A program made the translations under genes and the position numbers. The notes under the pieces were generated by a model. The model searched no databases. It was not told where the DNA came from and saw nothing but the letters and a program-made list of their open reading frames with translations. Of a stretch of DNA of 64,000 nucleotides, positions 53,879 through 62,936 are shown in pieces; position 1 is the first letter of the stretch; the number at the start of each line of letters is the position of its first letter. Origin of the DNA: Lyngbya aestuarii BL J (GTDB lineage Bacteria; Cyanobacteriota; Cyanobacteriia; Cyanobacteriales; Microcoleaceae); assembly GCF_000478195.2 (NCBI RefSeq), contig NZ_AUZM01000012.1:49244-113243 (forward strand), written 5' to 3'.

Positions 53879-54709
53879 TTACAAAACATCTGCAAAAGCC
53901 GGACGCAAACGTTTGTAGACCCACACACCGCCATAGAATATAATGATAGAGACGATAGAAGCAGTGGCAAGTTCTCCCCAATGCTCAATCTGACCCTTGA
54001 GTACGATATCACGGTAGGTTTCAGCAAGTGCCGTAATCGGATTTAACCAAAACACCCAAACCTGCCAAGCTTCGGGAATTTTAGAAGCGGGATAAACAAT
54101 CGGAGTCGCATAAAACCAGAGATTGAGAATCACACCCAAACTTTGAGGAATATCTCGCAAAAAGACCGTTAAACCTGCGCTTAGATATCCTAAACCTGCG
54201 GTGAGGAGAAGTTGAGGAATCCAAACCAAAGGTAACAGCCACAAACTAATCGTTGGTTCCGGGACAATCACTAAAGTTAACCCGACCAAAGCCACTAGCC
54301 CAAAGCTACTCTCGATAAACGCAGAACAAATCGGTACCAAAGGAAGCAGTCCCAATGGAAACACCACTTTTTTGACTAGGTTAGGCTGTCCCACAACAGA
54401 AGTCGTGGCTTGCGTCAGTCCGTTGGTAAAGGCTAACCAAGGTAACAATCCTGCAAATAACCACAACCCAAACGCCAGCTTATTATCAGCCGGAACCCCT
54501 TGAATATCAAGTTTGACTTGCAGGACGATTGAAAAGACATAGGTAAAAATCAGCAGTTGGACAAGCTGATTGAGAAGCGGCCATAAATTCCCTAAAATGG
54601 AACCTTTATAGCGGGCTTCCAAGTCTCGTCGTACTAGGGTAATCAGTAAGTTCAGTTTGATCGACCACTGATTCTCTAGCAATTGTCGGCGGAGGACAAC
54701 GCTTTTCAT
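53879..54709 (-). CDS. wzm: Polysaccharide ABC exporter permease
   Basis: ABC-2 type permease of 276 residues with six hydrophobic segments; N-terminal LITLVRRDLEARYKGSILGNLWPLLNQL is the typical amphipathic coupling segment of Wzm/TagG proteins, followed by FVFSIVLQVKL and NPITALAETYRDIVLKG at the C-terminal side. The frame starts at a TTG (54721); ATG 54709 is chosen. It is the first gene of the exporter pair and probably of the downstream methyltransferase/GT run (all minus strand, short gaps). Confidence 0.93.
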   Translation of the reverse strand: MKSVVLRRQLLENQWSIKLNLLITLVRRDLEARYKGSILGNLWPLLNQLVQLLIFTYVFSIVLQVKLDIQGVPADNKLAFGLWLFAGLLPWLAFTNGLTQATTSVVGQPNLVKKVVFPLGLLPLVPICSAFIESSFGLVALVGLTLVIVPEPTISLWLLPLVWIPQLLLTAGLGYLSAGLTVFLRDIPQSLGVILNLWFYATPIVYPASKIPEAWQVWVFWLNPITALAETYRDIVLKGQIEHWGELATASIVSIIIFYGGVWVYKRLRPAFADVL

Positions 54710-54879
54710 AGATCTGACCAATTTCTGTTTCCTCGTCCACTACACACACACCACGACTAGATTATCCTCAGACCCGTTCCTGAAGTTTGCACCCAGAATC
54801 GGCGACGATGGAAAACTGTCAGCATTTAGCTTAGTCTATAAGTGTGCCACATCAACGTAACTTCTGGGTCATTGTCCAT

Positions 54880-54904
54880 AAAAAAACACCCCACGATGGG
54901 GGTG
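54880..54904 (-). terminator. Strong Rho-independent terminator after the DUF4278 gene
   Basis: On the minus strand CACCCC (54904-54899) and GGGGTG (54892-54887) form a GC-rich hairpin with a 6-base loop, followed directly by TTTTTTT. It lies 40 bases past the stop of the 54944-55297 gene and separates it from the exporter operon. Confidence 0.9.
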
Positions 54905-54943
54905 CTAACTTCTACAACAGAGGTTTATTGAACAGTCAATTTC

Positions 54944-55297
54944 CTACACAGGGCTATAGGTCGCTGGGTTGTTGAGGTTCAGTCCGACTTCATCAGCCAA
55001 ACGGTTCAGCATCGACTGTTCACGCTTCATTTCAGAGCGTTCGTGCTTTAAAATTAGAATTCGGGATTTCTCTGCAATGGTTAGGGGAGCTTCTGTCGGG
55101 CTTTCCGTAGAGACGGAATTATTGCCATATTTAACCCCACGATAGGTGAGATTGTGACTCGGTTGCAAAATTGGGGGTTTCTTCATGTTGCAAAAACGCC
55201 AGTCTTGTCCCCGATATTTTCCGGCGACTGCTCCAGTTGAAGTGGCTACTTCCGGCGGATTGTATTCGTAATCTATTCCACGATAGGTCAGTTTCAT
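54944..55297 (-). CDS. DUF4278 domain protein
   Basis: 117 residues. MKLTYRGIDYEYNPP at the N-terminus, KYRGQDWRFCN, and a second LTYRGVKYG are the DUF4278 signature (a short cyanobacterial beta motif repeated twice), followed by a charged helix (SRILILKHERSEMKREQSMLNRLADEVGL). A strong ribosome site (GGAGAGG) precedes the ATG. Cytoplasmic, function unknown. Monocistronic, bounded by the terminator at 54880-54904. Confidence 0.85.
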   Translation of the reverse strand: MKLTYRGIDYEYNPPEVATSTGAVAGKYRGQDWRFCNMKKPPILQPSHNLTYRGVKYGNNSVSTESPTEAPLTIAEKSRILILKHERSEMKREQSMLNRLADEVGLNLNNPATYSPV

Positions 55298-55577
55298 CTT
55301 GATCGCCTCTCCTTTTTAATGCGATGGGTTGACAAAGTGAGGCGCGTTCCTTCGGGAATGATGATTTCCCTACTTCCGTCTCTCCTATCTCGATGATTTT
55401 CCTGACTATACCTAGATCAGCGTTCTCCAGATCAGAGAGATGAACGTTTTCTTTTTTCTGTCTGTATCTATTGTTACGCTTTTTTAGAAAAATGTCAAGT
55501 GTCTATCACTTTTGCCGGAAATAGGCAGAAGGCAAGAAGCAATATCTCCCTACCTCCCAACCTCTCCAACTCCCTAT

Positions 55578-55700
55578 CTAGTGGGCGCAACCATTACCGT
55601 GATAATCATCGCTATCATAGAAACCGTTTTTGGTGCCGAAGAACAAACAGGAAATCGTAAATAAAACGGTTAATCCTGCCAAAATCAACTTAACTTCCAT
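55578..55700 (-). CDS. Small conserved-looking membrane peptide (40 aa)
   Basis: A 40-residue frame with ATG 55700 and a very good ribosome site (TGGAGG, six bases before the ATG). An N-terminal hydrophobic segment (VKLILAGLTVLFTISCLFFG) is followed by a short polar tail GFYDSDDYHGNGCAH. Composition and the strong Shine-Dalgarno support a real gene. The tail with His, Cys and Asp residues might bind metal. Its start is 15 bp from the divergent mpg start. Function unknown. Confidence 0.75.
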   Translation of the reverse strand: MEVKLILAGLTVLFTISCLFFGTKNGFYDSDDYHGNGCAH

Positions 55701-55715
55701 GGGAAACCTCCAGTA

Positions 55716-56375
55716 ATGAATACCAATTTTAATGAGATTGTAGACGCGACTTGGCTATCTCGTCCATCTCCTACCATAGCGTTAGAATTATTGGGTTGTA
55801 CTGTGGTGCGACACCTTCCCAATGGTGAACAAATTCGGGGCGTGATTGTGGAAACAGAAGCTTATACCGAAGGTGATCCGGCTTGTCATGCTTACCGCAA
55901 ACGTACCCCTCGCAATACTGTCATGTTTGGGCCGGCGGGGATGAGTTATGTTTATTTAATCTACGGAATGTACCACTGTTTAAATATCGTCACAGATGAG
56001 GATGGAATCGCCAGTGCCGTGTTAATTCGGGCTTTAGAATTGTCTTCTATTCCTGAGTTTCTTCAACAAGATTTAAACTTCCCGGTAAAAAGCGATCGCC
56101 ACCTTAAGAAACCCTTAAAAAAAGATAAATTTTCTCGTCTGGCTGCGGGGCCGGGAAAACTCTGTCGAGTGTTAAAAATTGATCGCACATTAACCGATTT
56201 ACCTTTGCATCCCGACGGGCCTTTATGGTTAGAACATCGAACACCTACATTTCAACAATCAGTTAATAGCGGTAAAATTCAGTTTGTACAAACCACCCGT
56301 ATTGGTATTACTCAAGGAACCGATTTACCTTGGCGGTGGTATATTGCCGACTGTCCGGCTGTGTCTCAGTGTTAA
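55716..56375 (+). CDS. mpg: 3-methyladenine DNA glycosylase (Mpg/AAG family)
   Basis: Base excision repair of alkylated purines. 219 residues, full length for the family: TWLSRPSPTIALELLGCTVVRHL, IRGVIVETEAYTEGDPACHAYRKRTPRNTVMFGPAGMSYVYLIYGMYHCLNIVTDE (catalytic Glu in VETEAY), AAGPGKLCRVLKID. The ATG has no Shine-Dalgarno; the strong one in this spot belongs to the opposite-strand peptide, so the mpg mRNA may be leaderless or start inside the divergent overlap. Confidence 0.95.
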   Translation: MNTNFNEIVDATWLSRPSPTIALELLGCTVVRHLPNGEQIRGVIVETEAYTEGDPACHAYRKRTPRNTVMFGPAGMSYVYLIYGMYHCLNIVTDEDGIASAVLIRALELSSIPEFLQQDLNFPVKSDRHLKKPLKKDKFSRLAAGPGKLCRVLKIDRTLTDLPLHPDGPLWLEHRTPTFQQSVNSGKIQFVQTTRIGITQGTDLPWRWYIADCPAVSQC

Positions 56376-56472
56376 TTTAAGTCTTTTATTCTCAACTTGT
56401 CATTGAGAGTACAACAAAGTATTTTCTGTTTGACTATTATTCTTGCATTAACTCAATGATGAATGTAAATTG

Positions 56473-57681
56473 ATGAAAATTGGAATAATTCGAGAAGGAA
56501 AAGTCCCCATTGATCGCCGTGTTGCCCTTTCTCCCCAACAATGTCAAGCCGTCAAAGAAAAATTTCCCACTGTAGAACTGATTGTACAAACTAGCCCAAT
56601 TCGTTGTTTTACCGATACCGAATATCTACAACAGGGTTTAGAGGTTCGTGAAAATGTGAGTGATTGCGATATTTTATTGGGCGTGAAAGAAGTTCCAATT
56701 TCAGACCTAATCCCAAATAAAACTTATCTATTTTTTTCTCATACCATCAAGAAACAACCCTACAACCGCCAACTCTTACAAGCGATTTTAGATCAAAATA
56801 TTTGTTTAATCGATTATGAATGTCTCACCAATGAAAGGGGAAGTAGGGTGATTGGCTTTGGTCGATATGCAGGAATTATTGGTGCCTATCACGGTTTGGA
56901 TGCTTACGGAAAACGAAATCATCTTTATCAACTTAAACCCATTTTAGACTGTGTGGATATTAACGAGATGAAAGCCGAATTAGCAAAAGTGAAACTTCCG
57001 GCGATTAAAATCGCAATTACTGGAGGTGGGAGAGTCGCCACAGGAGTAATGGAAATCTTAAATTTAATTGGAACTTCATCGGTAAGTCCTGCCGATTTTT
57101 TAACGAAATCTTACCCCGAAACAGTTTATACTCAACTAAATTCAATAGATTACAATAAAACCCCCGATGGTTCTCCGTTTATTGAAGCAGATTTTTTTCA
57201 ATATCCCGAACAATTTGAAGGGGATTTTTACAAATATACTCAAGTTACAGATTTACTCATTGCTGCGGCTTATTGGCATCCGGATTCTCCCGTGTTATTG
57301 ACCCCTGAAGACATCCAAACTTCGGGCTTTAAAATTCAAGTAATTGCAGATATTACCTGTGATATTGAAGGTTCAATTCCTTGTACAAAACGCACTTCTA
57401 CTTTAACCGAACCCTATTTTGATTATAATCCTCACACTCAACAATTAGAACCCGCCTTTTCCCAAGACAAAAATTTGACAATTATGGCGGTTGATAATCT
57501 TCCCAGTGGACTCCCCCGTGATGCTTCAGAAGACTTTGGAAACCAACTGATAGAAAATATTTTTCCTTTTCTATTGGAAGAAGATTCTATACAAATGATT
57601 GCACGGGCTACAATCGCTAAAAATGGAACGCTAACGCCACCTTTTCAGTATTTACAAGACTATACCGAGGGAAAAGAATAA
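56473..57681 (+). CDS. Saccharopine/alanine dehydrogenase-like oxidoreductase
   Basis: 402 residues from ATG 56473 (a TTG precedes it). The N-terminal half (IGIIREGKVPIDRRVALSPQQC, YLFFSHTIKKQPYNRQLLQAIL) matches the AlaDh/PNT and lysine-forming saccharopine dehydrogenase fold; the nucleotide site is KIAITGGGRVATGVMEIL; VIADITCDIEGSIPCT and NLPSGLPRDASEDFG are typical of LYS1/LOR-type enzymes. It probably acts on lysine or another amino acid with NAD(P). Bacterial members are mostly uncharacterised. It stands alone, 97 bp after mpg. Confidence 0.85.
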   Translation: MKIGIIREGKVPIDRRVALSPQQCQAVKEKFPTVELIVQTSPIRCFTDTEYLQQGLEVRENVSDCDILLGVKEVPISDLIPNKTYLFFSHTIKKQPYNRQLLQAILDQNICLIDYECLTNERGSRVIGFGRYAGIIGAYHGLDAYGKRNHLYQLKPILDCVDINEMKAELAKVKLPAIKIAITGGGRVATGVMEILNLIGTSSVSPADFLTKSYPETVYTQLNSIDYNKTPDGSPFIEADFFQYPEQFEGDFYKYTQVTDLLIAAAYWHPDSPVLLTPEDIQTSGFKIQVIADITCDIEGSIPCTKRTSTLTEPYFDYNPHTQQLEPAFSQDKNLTIMAVDNLPSGLPRDASEDFGNQLIENIFPFLLEEDSIQMIARATIAKNGTLTPPFQYLQDYTEGKE

Positions 57682-57888
57682 ATGGCAAAACTAGCTTACT
57701 ATCCTGAATTTTCTGACAAAATCTGCCTCTTTAAAAAAACTTAATATCATTTTTAATGCTTTTACGGTAAGATTAGACCATATGATAAACTTTAGCCTTC
57801 CTATGGCTTCCAGATCCCCCTACACCGAGAATTCTGGCGGCTAAGTTCGCAAAACCTCTCAACTTTGGCATTCTACCTTTGAATTTCA

Positions 57889-60800
57889 ATGGCGATCAAA
57901 TCCCGATTTTTCCAAGCAATTCTCCTCCTCTTTGGGTTGTGGCTATTCACTGATTTAGTCACTCATCTTGTGGCAGAGGGATTTTGGTTTCAGGAATTGG
58001 GATATTTATCTGTTTATTGGTTACGATTAATCACTCGGGCAATTCTGTGGTTTTTCGGCTTAACTATTACCGCAGGTTTTTTACTGGGAAATCAATTGAT
58101 CGCGAGTCACTACAAATATCCTCCCCCGACCCCTGCGCGAACTCAGAGAACTTCTTTTTTCCCCCCTGAACCCGCCCCAAAAATTGCGGCTTTAGAGTTA
58201 ACTTGGTTGCTCGTCTTTGTCATTAGTCTATCGCTGTTACTGGCTTTAGTTGTCTTGCATTATGGAACCATCTTTATCGAATATTGGAAACCCGATTTTT
58301 CTGAACCCTTAGTTGCGCCTCTCCTCCCGGATCGCTTTGATGTCAAACCCCTATTTGAACTGATTCGACAATTTGTTTCTCAGTGGTGGTTACTGGGAAT
58401 TTTAGTCATTATTACTTTAGTCTTAATTTTAAAACTAGAATTTTCTTTAATTGCGATCGCCGTATTTCTCAGTTTAGGGTTTGGGTTGGTTTTATCCAGT
58501 CATTGGACAAACGTTCTACAATATTTCAATCCCACTCCATTTAATCAAGCCGACGATATTTTCGGGCAAAATATTAGCTTTTATATTTTTAGCTTACCCA
58601 TTGCCCATCTACTCGAATTCTGGCTAGTGGGATTATTTTTATGTGGATTAGTCTCTTGTAGTCTGATTTACCTTCACTCTGGAAATAGTCTTAGTCAAGG
58701 ACGATTTCCCGGTTTTTCCCAACCCCAACAGCGACACTTACACGCGCTTGGTGGAATGCTAATGTTAAGTGTTGCCTTTAAACATTGGCTATCTCGGTAT
58801 GAACTGCTTTATTCTCAACGCGGCGTTATTTTTGGGGCGGGTTATACCGATGTCAATGTGCAGGCACCCGCCGATTTAATGCTTTGTTTTGTTGCCATTA
58901 TTATTGCAATTTTTCTGTTTTGGCAAGCCTTTTTCTCCGTCAAAGCAATAAAACCTTATATCGATAAAATTTTAAAACCCTTTAGACAGCGTATCTACCG
59001 AAAAAAGATCGAATCAAAAGCGCGATTATTCGCCGATAGTTATTCACTCCGGGCGATTTTAGGATGGTATCTAACAATTGCCTTTATTGCAGGTTGGATA
59101 CTCCCAGAAACCGTTCAACGGTTAATCGTACAACCCAATGAAATTGAACGAGAATCCCCCTATATTGAACGCAGTATTGGCTATACTCGTCAAGCCTTTA
59201 ACCTCGATGAAATCAACTCAGAAATTTTTGATCCCCAAGGAGAACTAACGTACGCCGATATTCAAAAAAACGATCTCACCATTAAAAACATTCGACTTTG
59301 GGATGAACGTCCTCTCCTACAAACCAACCGTCAATTACAACAAATCCGTTTATATTACGAATTTCCCGATGCAAATGTTGATCGATATACATTACTCAAA
59401 CCCCCGGCTGAACAAACCCCCAGAGATCGAACTGAAAAGCAACAAGTTTTAATAGCAGCCCGAGAATTAAACTATAATTCAGTACCCAGTGAAGCCCAAA
59501 CCTGGGTGAATAAACATTTAGTTTACACTCATGGTTATGGGTTTACACTGTCCCCTGTCAATACCGTCGCAGAGGGAGGACTACCGAATTATTTTGTCCG
59601 AGATATTGGCGCCGATCCCAAACTCGATCCTGAAAGTACCTTAGAAGTTGATCAACGAGTTCAGTATAGTATTCCCATCGGAGAACCTCGCATTTACTAC
59701 GGTGAACTCACCAATACCGATATTATGACTTCGACTCAAATTAAAGAGTTAGACTATCCTTTAGGCAGTGAAAACACTTATAATACTTATGATGGTCAGG
59801 GAGGAATTTCAATTGGTCGGGGATGGCAACGGTTACTGTTTGCTAAACATTTAAAAAACTGGCAAATGATATTTGCCCGGAATTTCTTACCCGATACCAA
59901 GTTACTTTTTCGTCGAAATCTCAAAGAACGAGTCAAAATGATCGCGCCTTTTTTACGCTATGATAGCGATCCTTATTTAGTTGTTGCCGATGCGAATTTA
60001 AACTGGCCTGATAATCAAGCATCCACACCTCCGAACTATTTATATTGGATAATTGATGCCTATACGACTAGCGCCCGTTATCCTTATTCTGACCCGGGAC
60101 AGGAACAATTTAACTATATTCGCAACTCTGTTAAAGTCGTTGTTGATGCTTATAATGGTACGGTTCGATTTTACTATTTAAACGATCCTGAAGATCCAAT
60201 TTTAACCACTTGGCGAACGATTTTTCCTGACTTATTCCAACCCATTCAAGAAATGCCCGGAACCTTGTATGTACATATTCGCTATCCCGTTGATTTATTC
60301 AAGGTTCAATCTGAACAATTACTCACCTATCATATGGATGATGTACGAGTATTTTATAATCGAGAAGACCAATGGCGAATTCCGAAAGAAATTTATGCTA
60401 ATGAACCTAAATCAATAGAACCTTATTATTTAATTATGCGGCTTCCTGAAGAAAGCAGCGAAGAATTTATATTACTACACCCCTTTACACCCGCCAGTCG
60501 AATTAATTTAGTAGCTTGGATGGCAGCCCGTTCTGATACTCAACAATATGGTAAATTGTTATTATATCGCTTTCCCAAACAAGAATTTATTTTCGGCCCC
60601 GAACAAGTCGAAGCCTTAATCAATCAAACCCCAGAAATTTCCGAACAAATTTCGCTGTGGAATCGTCAGGGTTCCCGAGTGGTTCAGGGAAACTTATTGG
60701 TGATTCCGATTGAGAAATCCCTGCTTTATGTCGAACCCATTTATTTAGAAGCGACTGAAAATAGCCTCCCGACTCTTGCCCGAGTGATCGTTTTTTACAA

Positions 60801-60921
60801 TAATAGTATTGTGATGAGATCGAGTTTGCAGGAGGCGCTGGAGGATGTTTTTGAGGAGGAACCGACAGTCGCCCCTACTACCGTTCCCTCTCCGACTAAT
60901 GTGGATATTCTGGGGGAGTAA
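57889..60921 (+). CDS. UPF0182 family integral membrane protein
   Basis: 1010 residues. About seven hydrophobic segments occupy the first 400 residues (e.g. WLLVFVISLSLLLALVVLHYG); a large extracytoplasmic domain follows (about 420-960), with conserved-looking EIERESPYIERSIGYTRQAFNLDEI, GYGFTLSPVNTV, GLPNYFVRDIG and LTYHMDDVRVFYNREDQWRIP. The acidic, proline-rich tail (EEPTVAPTTVPSP) is probably disordered. UPF0182 (COG1615) proteins are widespread in cyanobacteria and actinobacteria and have no assigned function. The gene converges with the next one, 12 bp apart. Confidence 0.95.
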   Translation: MAIKSRFFQAILLLFGLWLFTDLVTHLVAEGFWFQELGYLSVYWLRLITRAILWFFGLTITAGFLLGNQLIASHYKYPPPTPARTQRTSFFPPEPAPKIAALELTWLLVFVISLSLLLALVVLHYGTIFIEYWKPDFSEPLVAPLLPDRFDVKPLFELIRQFVSQWWLLGILVIITLVLILKLEFSLIAIAVFLSLGFGLVLSSHWTNVLQYFNPTPFNQADDIFGQNISFYIFSLPIAHLLEFWLVGLFLCGLVSCSLIYLHSGNSLSQGRFPGFSQPQQRHLHALGGMLMLSVAFKHWLSRYELLYSQRGVIFGAGYTDVNVQAPADLMLCFVAIIIAIFLFWQAFFSVKAIKPYIDKILKPFRQRIYRKKIESKARLFADSYSLRAILGWYLTIAFIAGWILPETVQRLIVQPNEIERESPYIERSIGYTRQAFNLDEINSEIFDPQGELTYADIQKNDLTIKNIRLWDERPLLQTNRQLQQIRLYYEFPDANVDRYTLLKPPAEQTPRDRTEKQQVLIAARELNYNSVPSEAQTWVNKHLVYTHGYGFTLSPVNTVAEGGLPNYFVRDIGADPKLDPESTLEVDQRVQYSIPIGEPRIYYGELTNTDIMTSTQIKELDYPLGSENTYNTYDGQGGISIGRGWQRLLFAKHLKNWQMIFARNFLPDTKLLFRRNLKERVKMIAPFLRYDSDPYLVVADANLNWPDNQASTPPNYLYWIIDAYTTSARYPYSDPGQEQFNYIRNSVKVVVDAYNGTVRFYYLNDPEDPILTTWRTIFPDLFQPIQEMPGTLYVHIRYPVDLFKVQSEQLLTYHMDDVRVFYNREDQWRIPKEIYANEPKSIEPYYLIMRLPEESSEEFILLHPFTPASRINLVAWMAARSDTQQYGKLLLYRFPKQEFIFGPEQVEALINQTPEISEQISLWNRQGSRVVQGNLLVIPIEKSLLYVEPIYLEATENSLPTLARVIVFYNNSIVMRSSLQEALEDVFEEEPTVAPTTVPSPTNVDILGE

Positions 60922-60933
60922 TCTCAACTTATC

Positions 60934-61680
60934 TTAAATTTTATTCACGAATTCTAGATAGTTATTACTGAGATATTTCACGGCTAATTCATACAATTGT
61001 TTTCCGTGTTCAGGAGTAGCTAAAGCCGGATTTGATCCCATCCGACCATCGGGATAATGACGGCGAAAATCAGCCGCCCCATAAATGGGATAACCTTTCG
61101 CCACATCTTCAGATAAAGGGGCTTGTTTAATCGCTTCTGGATACAAATATTGAGTTACAGCCACTTCACTCGGGGTGGCGTGAGAACCCTCTTGATCAGC
61201 GTAAAGTTCCTTGGCGAGTTTGTACACAGACTTACACATAAACCAATTTCCCACCTGACATTGTACTTGGTCAGCGTTGGGGAGGTGAAGGTCAGCAAGA
61301 TGGGCATAAGTTTCGGCAAAAGCGGCTTTGAGTGTGGCAATATTTCCCCCGTGACCGTTGATGAAGAAAAACTTCCTAAAGCCATGTTGGGTTAAAGATG
61401 TGATATAATCCTTGATTACGTTAATTAACGTGCTAGGCTGGAGACTCATCGACCCAGGAAAGGCCATGTGATGCAGTGCCATTCCCACGTTGATAGTCGG
61501 GCTAACTAGGGCATTTGTTGCTTCTCCGGTACCTTTGGCGATCGCTTCAGCACAGATAGCATCGGTGCCAATCAGTCCAGTCGGCCCATGTTGCTCAGTC
61601 GAACCAATCGGGATAATCATGCCTGTAGAGTGGGATAAATAGGTTTCGACTTCCGGCCAGGTGCTTAGATGTAATAACAT
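60934..61680 (-). CDS. Creatininase-family amidohydrolase
   Basis: 248 residues with the family's metal-binding and catalytic signatures: IPIGSTEQHGPTGLIGTDAICAEAIA (Glu, His, Asp ligands), FFINGHGGNIATLKAAF (His) and EGSHATPSEVAVTQYL (Glu). The family hydrolyses cyclic or linear amides (creatinine, formamidopyrimidines, mycofactocin precursor); the actual substrate is not determined. The ATG start lies on the opposite side of the phosphate-regulated region from the small ORF, so the two promoters are divergent. Confidence 0.9.
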   Translation of the reverse strand: MLLHLSTWPEVETYLSHSTGMIIPIGSTEQHGPTGLIGTDAICAEAIAKGTGEATNALVSPTINVGMALHHMAFPGSMSLQPSTLINVIKDYITSLTQHGFRKFFFINGHGGNIATLKAAFAETYAHLADLHLPNADQVQCQVGNWFMCKSVYKLAKELYADQEGSHATPSEVAVTQYLYPEAIKQAPLSEDVAKGYPIYGAADFRRHYPDGRMGSNPALATPEHGKQLYELAVKYLSNNYLEFVNKI

Positions 61681-61846
61681 TATATGAAGTTAAAGAGGTT
61701 AAACTGCGGATTGTTAATTTAGGGATGAAATTTTTCCTACACCAGAACAGTTTAACAGTCAAGGCAATGATCCCGCTAAAATTAAAGCGATGTCTATCAA
61801 GCAAGCCTCGGAGTCCGGTCAAAATTCTTTAACCCACAGAAAATTT

Positions 61847-61887
61847 CTTAACCAAAAGATTACCAATTGTTTACCTGGTCTTAACCT
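61847..61887 (+). promoter_or_regulatory. Pho-box-like array: four 8-bp direct repeats with 11-bp period
   Basis: CTTAACCA (61847), GATTACCA (61858), GTTTACCT (61869) and CTTAACCT (61880) are spaced by exactly 11 bp, that is 8-bp units with 3-bp gaps. The known cyanobacterial Pho box is tandem YTTAAYYW octamers with 3-bp spacers bound by SphR/PhoB; the outer two units fit it perfectly, the inner two partly. A TACAAT lies 8 bp downstream. Confidence 0.7.
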
Positions 61888-61895
61888 TTTACTCA

Positions 61896-61901
61896 TACAA
61901 T
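61896..61901 (+). promoter_or_regulatory. Candidate -10 box (TACAAT) behind the Pho box
   Basis: TACAAT starts nine bases after the last octamer, the arrangement of PhoB-activated promoters in which the Pho box replaces the -35 element. Transcription would start near 61908 and cover the small ORF and the response regulator gene. Confidence 0.45.
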
Positions 61902-61951
61902 TCAAACTGTATCCCCTTTATTAATCCGATCAACCCGATTTGGAGTAGATA

Positions 61952-62113
61952 ATGTTTAGAAAACTCGCATCGAAGTGGTTAGATGAGCGAGTGAAGAGTT
62001 TGTGGCTCACCTTTGTGAGTGGGGATTTTCGATCAATTCTACCCCTAACCTCTCAATGTGGGCCTACCCGTCAATGGCAGCATATCTACGTTGGATGGAT
62101 TGTCGAGAATTAA
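61952..62113 (+). CDS. Possible small protein (53 aa) at the head of the phosphate module
   Basis: ATG 61952 is preceded by TTTGGAG with six bases to the start, a good ribosome site. The 53-residue product begins MFRKLASKWLDERVKSLWLTF (amphipathic, basic) and ends in WIVEN. It lies between the Pho-box promoter and the response regulator, 82 bp before the latter's ATG, and could be a leader peptide or a real small protein. No family recognised. Confidence 0.5.
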   Translation: MFRKLASKWLDERVKSLWLTFVSGDFRSILPLTSQCGPTRQWQHIYVGWIVEN

Positions 62114-62195
62114 CTTTCCTCAGTCATTTACTTCGACTAAAAGTTAAATCTGATGACTACGACAATTTCACACAATCCAAACAGTAGGAATATTT

Positions 62196-62936
62196 ATGTT
62201 TTCTCCCGATTTAGACAAGAGTTCTTATCGTGCTGACTTGAAATATGCAGGTCAAATCTTGCTATTGGAACATGAAGAACCCTGGCGGGATATGCTGTCT
62301 TTAGCCCTCAAAGAACATGGCTATACTGTGGTCATTGCCCTAGATGGGCGCGAAGCTTTACCCACCGTTCATAGCCCCTCATCTAAGATGAGTGAATTTC
62401 CATTCAATCTATTAATACTAGACGCAGTTAATGGTCTTGATCTGTGTCGAATGTTACGGCATCAAGGGAATCCCGTTCCTATTCTAATTATCGGTACAAA
62501 AGAAACTTCCAATAACTGTGCATTTTACTTAGAAGCTGGGGCTGATGATTACCTCAGCAAGCCATTTGGCATGAGAGAATTTATCGCTCGCTGTCGGGCT
62601 TTGATGCGTCGTCAGCGTCTATCTCAGCTTCCAGGCCCGGTCATGTTGCAATATAAAGATATCATCCTGTATCAAGAAGAATGTCGGGTCGTGGCTCGGG
62701 GTCAAGAGCTAAAACTTTCGCCAAAACAATTCCGCTTGCTAGAACTGTTTATGAGTTATCCCCGTCGAGTGTGGTCTCGTGAACAATTACTCGATTTGAT
62801 TTGGGGGCCTGACTTTATTGGAGATAGCAAAACGGTTGATGTTCATATTCGTTGGTTGCGAGAAAAACTCGAAATCGACCCCAGTAATCCTGAATATATT
62901 GTCACTGTGCGAGGATTTGGGTATCGCTTTGGATAG
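62196..62936 (+). CDS. PhoB/SphR-like OmpR-family response regulator with atypical receiver
   Basis: 246 residues. The C-terminal winged-helix (about 145-246; LSPKQFRLLELFMSYPRRVWSREQLLDLIWGPDFIGDSKTVDVHIRWLREKLE, VTVRGFGYRFG) matches PhoB/SphR regulators of the phosphate regulon. The receiver is atypical: the acidic pair is replaced by LLEHEEP (one acidic position is His), and the phospho-Asp region LLILDAVNGLDLC lacks the residues usually between Asp and GLD (typically MLPGM-like); the late Lys in LSKPFG is kept. A ribosome site TAGGA precedes the ATG. The Pho box upstream and phoX downstream support a phosphate role. No kinase partner is adjacent. It differs from the NblR pattern, which I considered and dropped. 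Confidence 0.85.
   Translation: MFSPDLDKSSYRADLKYAGQILLLEHEEPWRDMLSLALKEHGYTVVIALDGREALPTVHSPSSKMSEFPFNLLILDAVNGLDLCRMLRHQGNPVPILIIGTKETSNNCAFYLEAGADDYLSKPFGMREFIARCRALMRRQRLSQLPGPVMLQYKDIILYQEECRVVARGQELKLSPKQFRLLELFMSYPRRVWSREQLLDLIWGPDFIGDSKTVDVHIRWLREKLEIDPSNPEYIVTVRGFGYRFG

Noticed and set aside
53817..53981. N-terminal extension of the Wzt-like protein
   Set aside because: The 55 extra residues overlap the permease gene and have no family similarity; the ABC domain begins at MSEIAISVSNVSK.
62196..62936. NblR (phycobilisome degradation regulator)
   Set aside because: The DNA-binding region and the PhoX/Pho-box context fit PhoB/SphR better; the N-terminus is not NblR-like.
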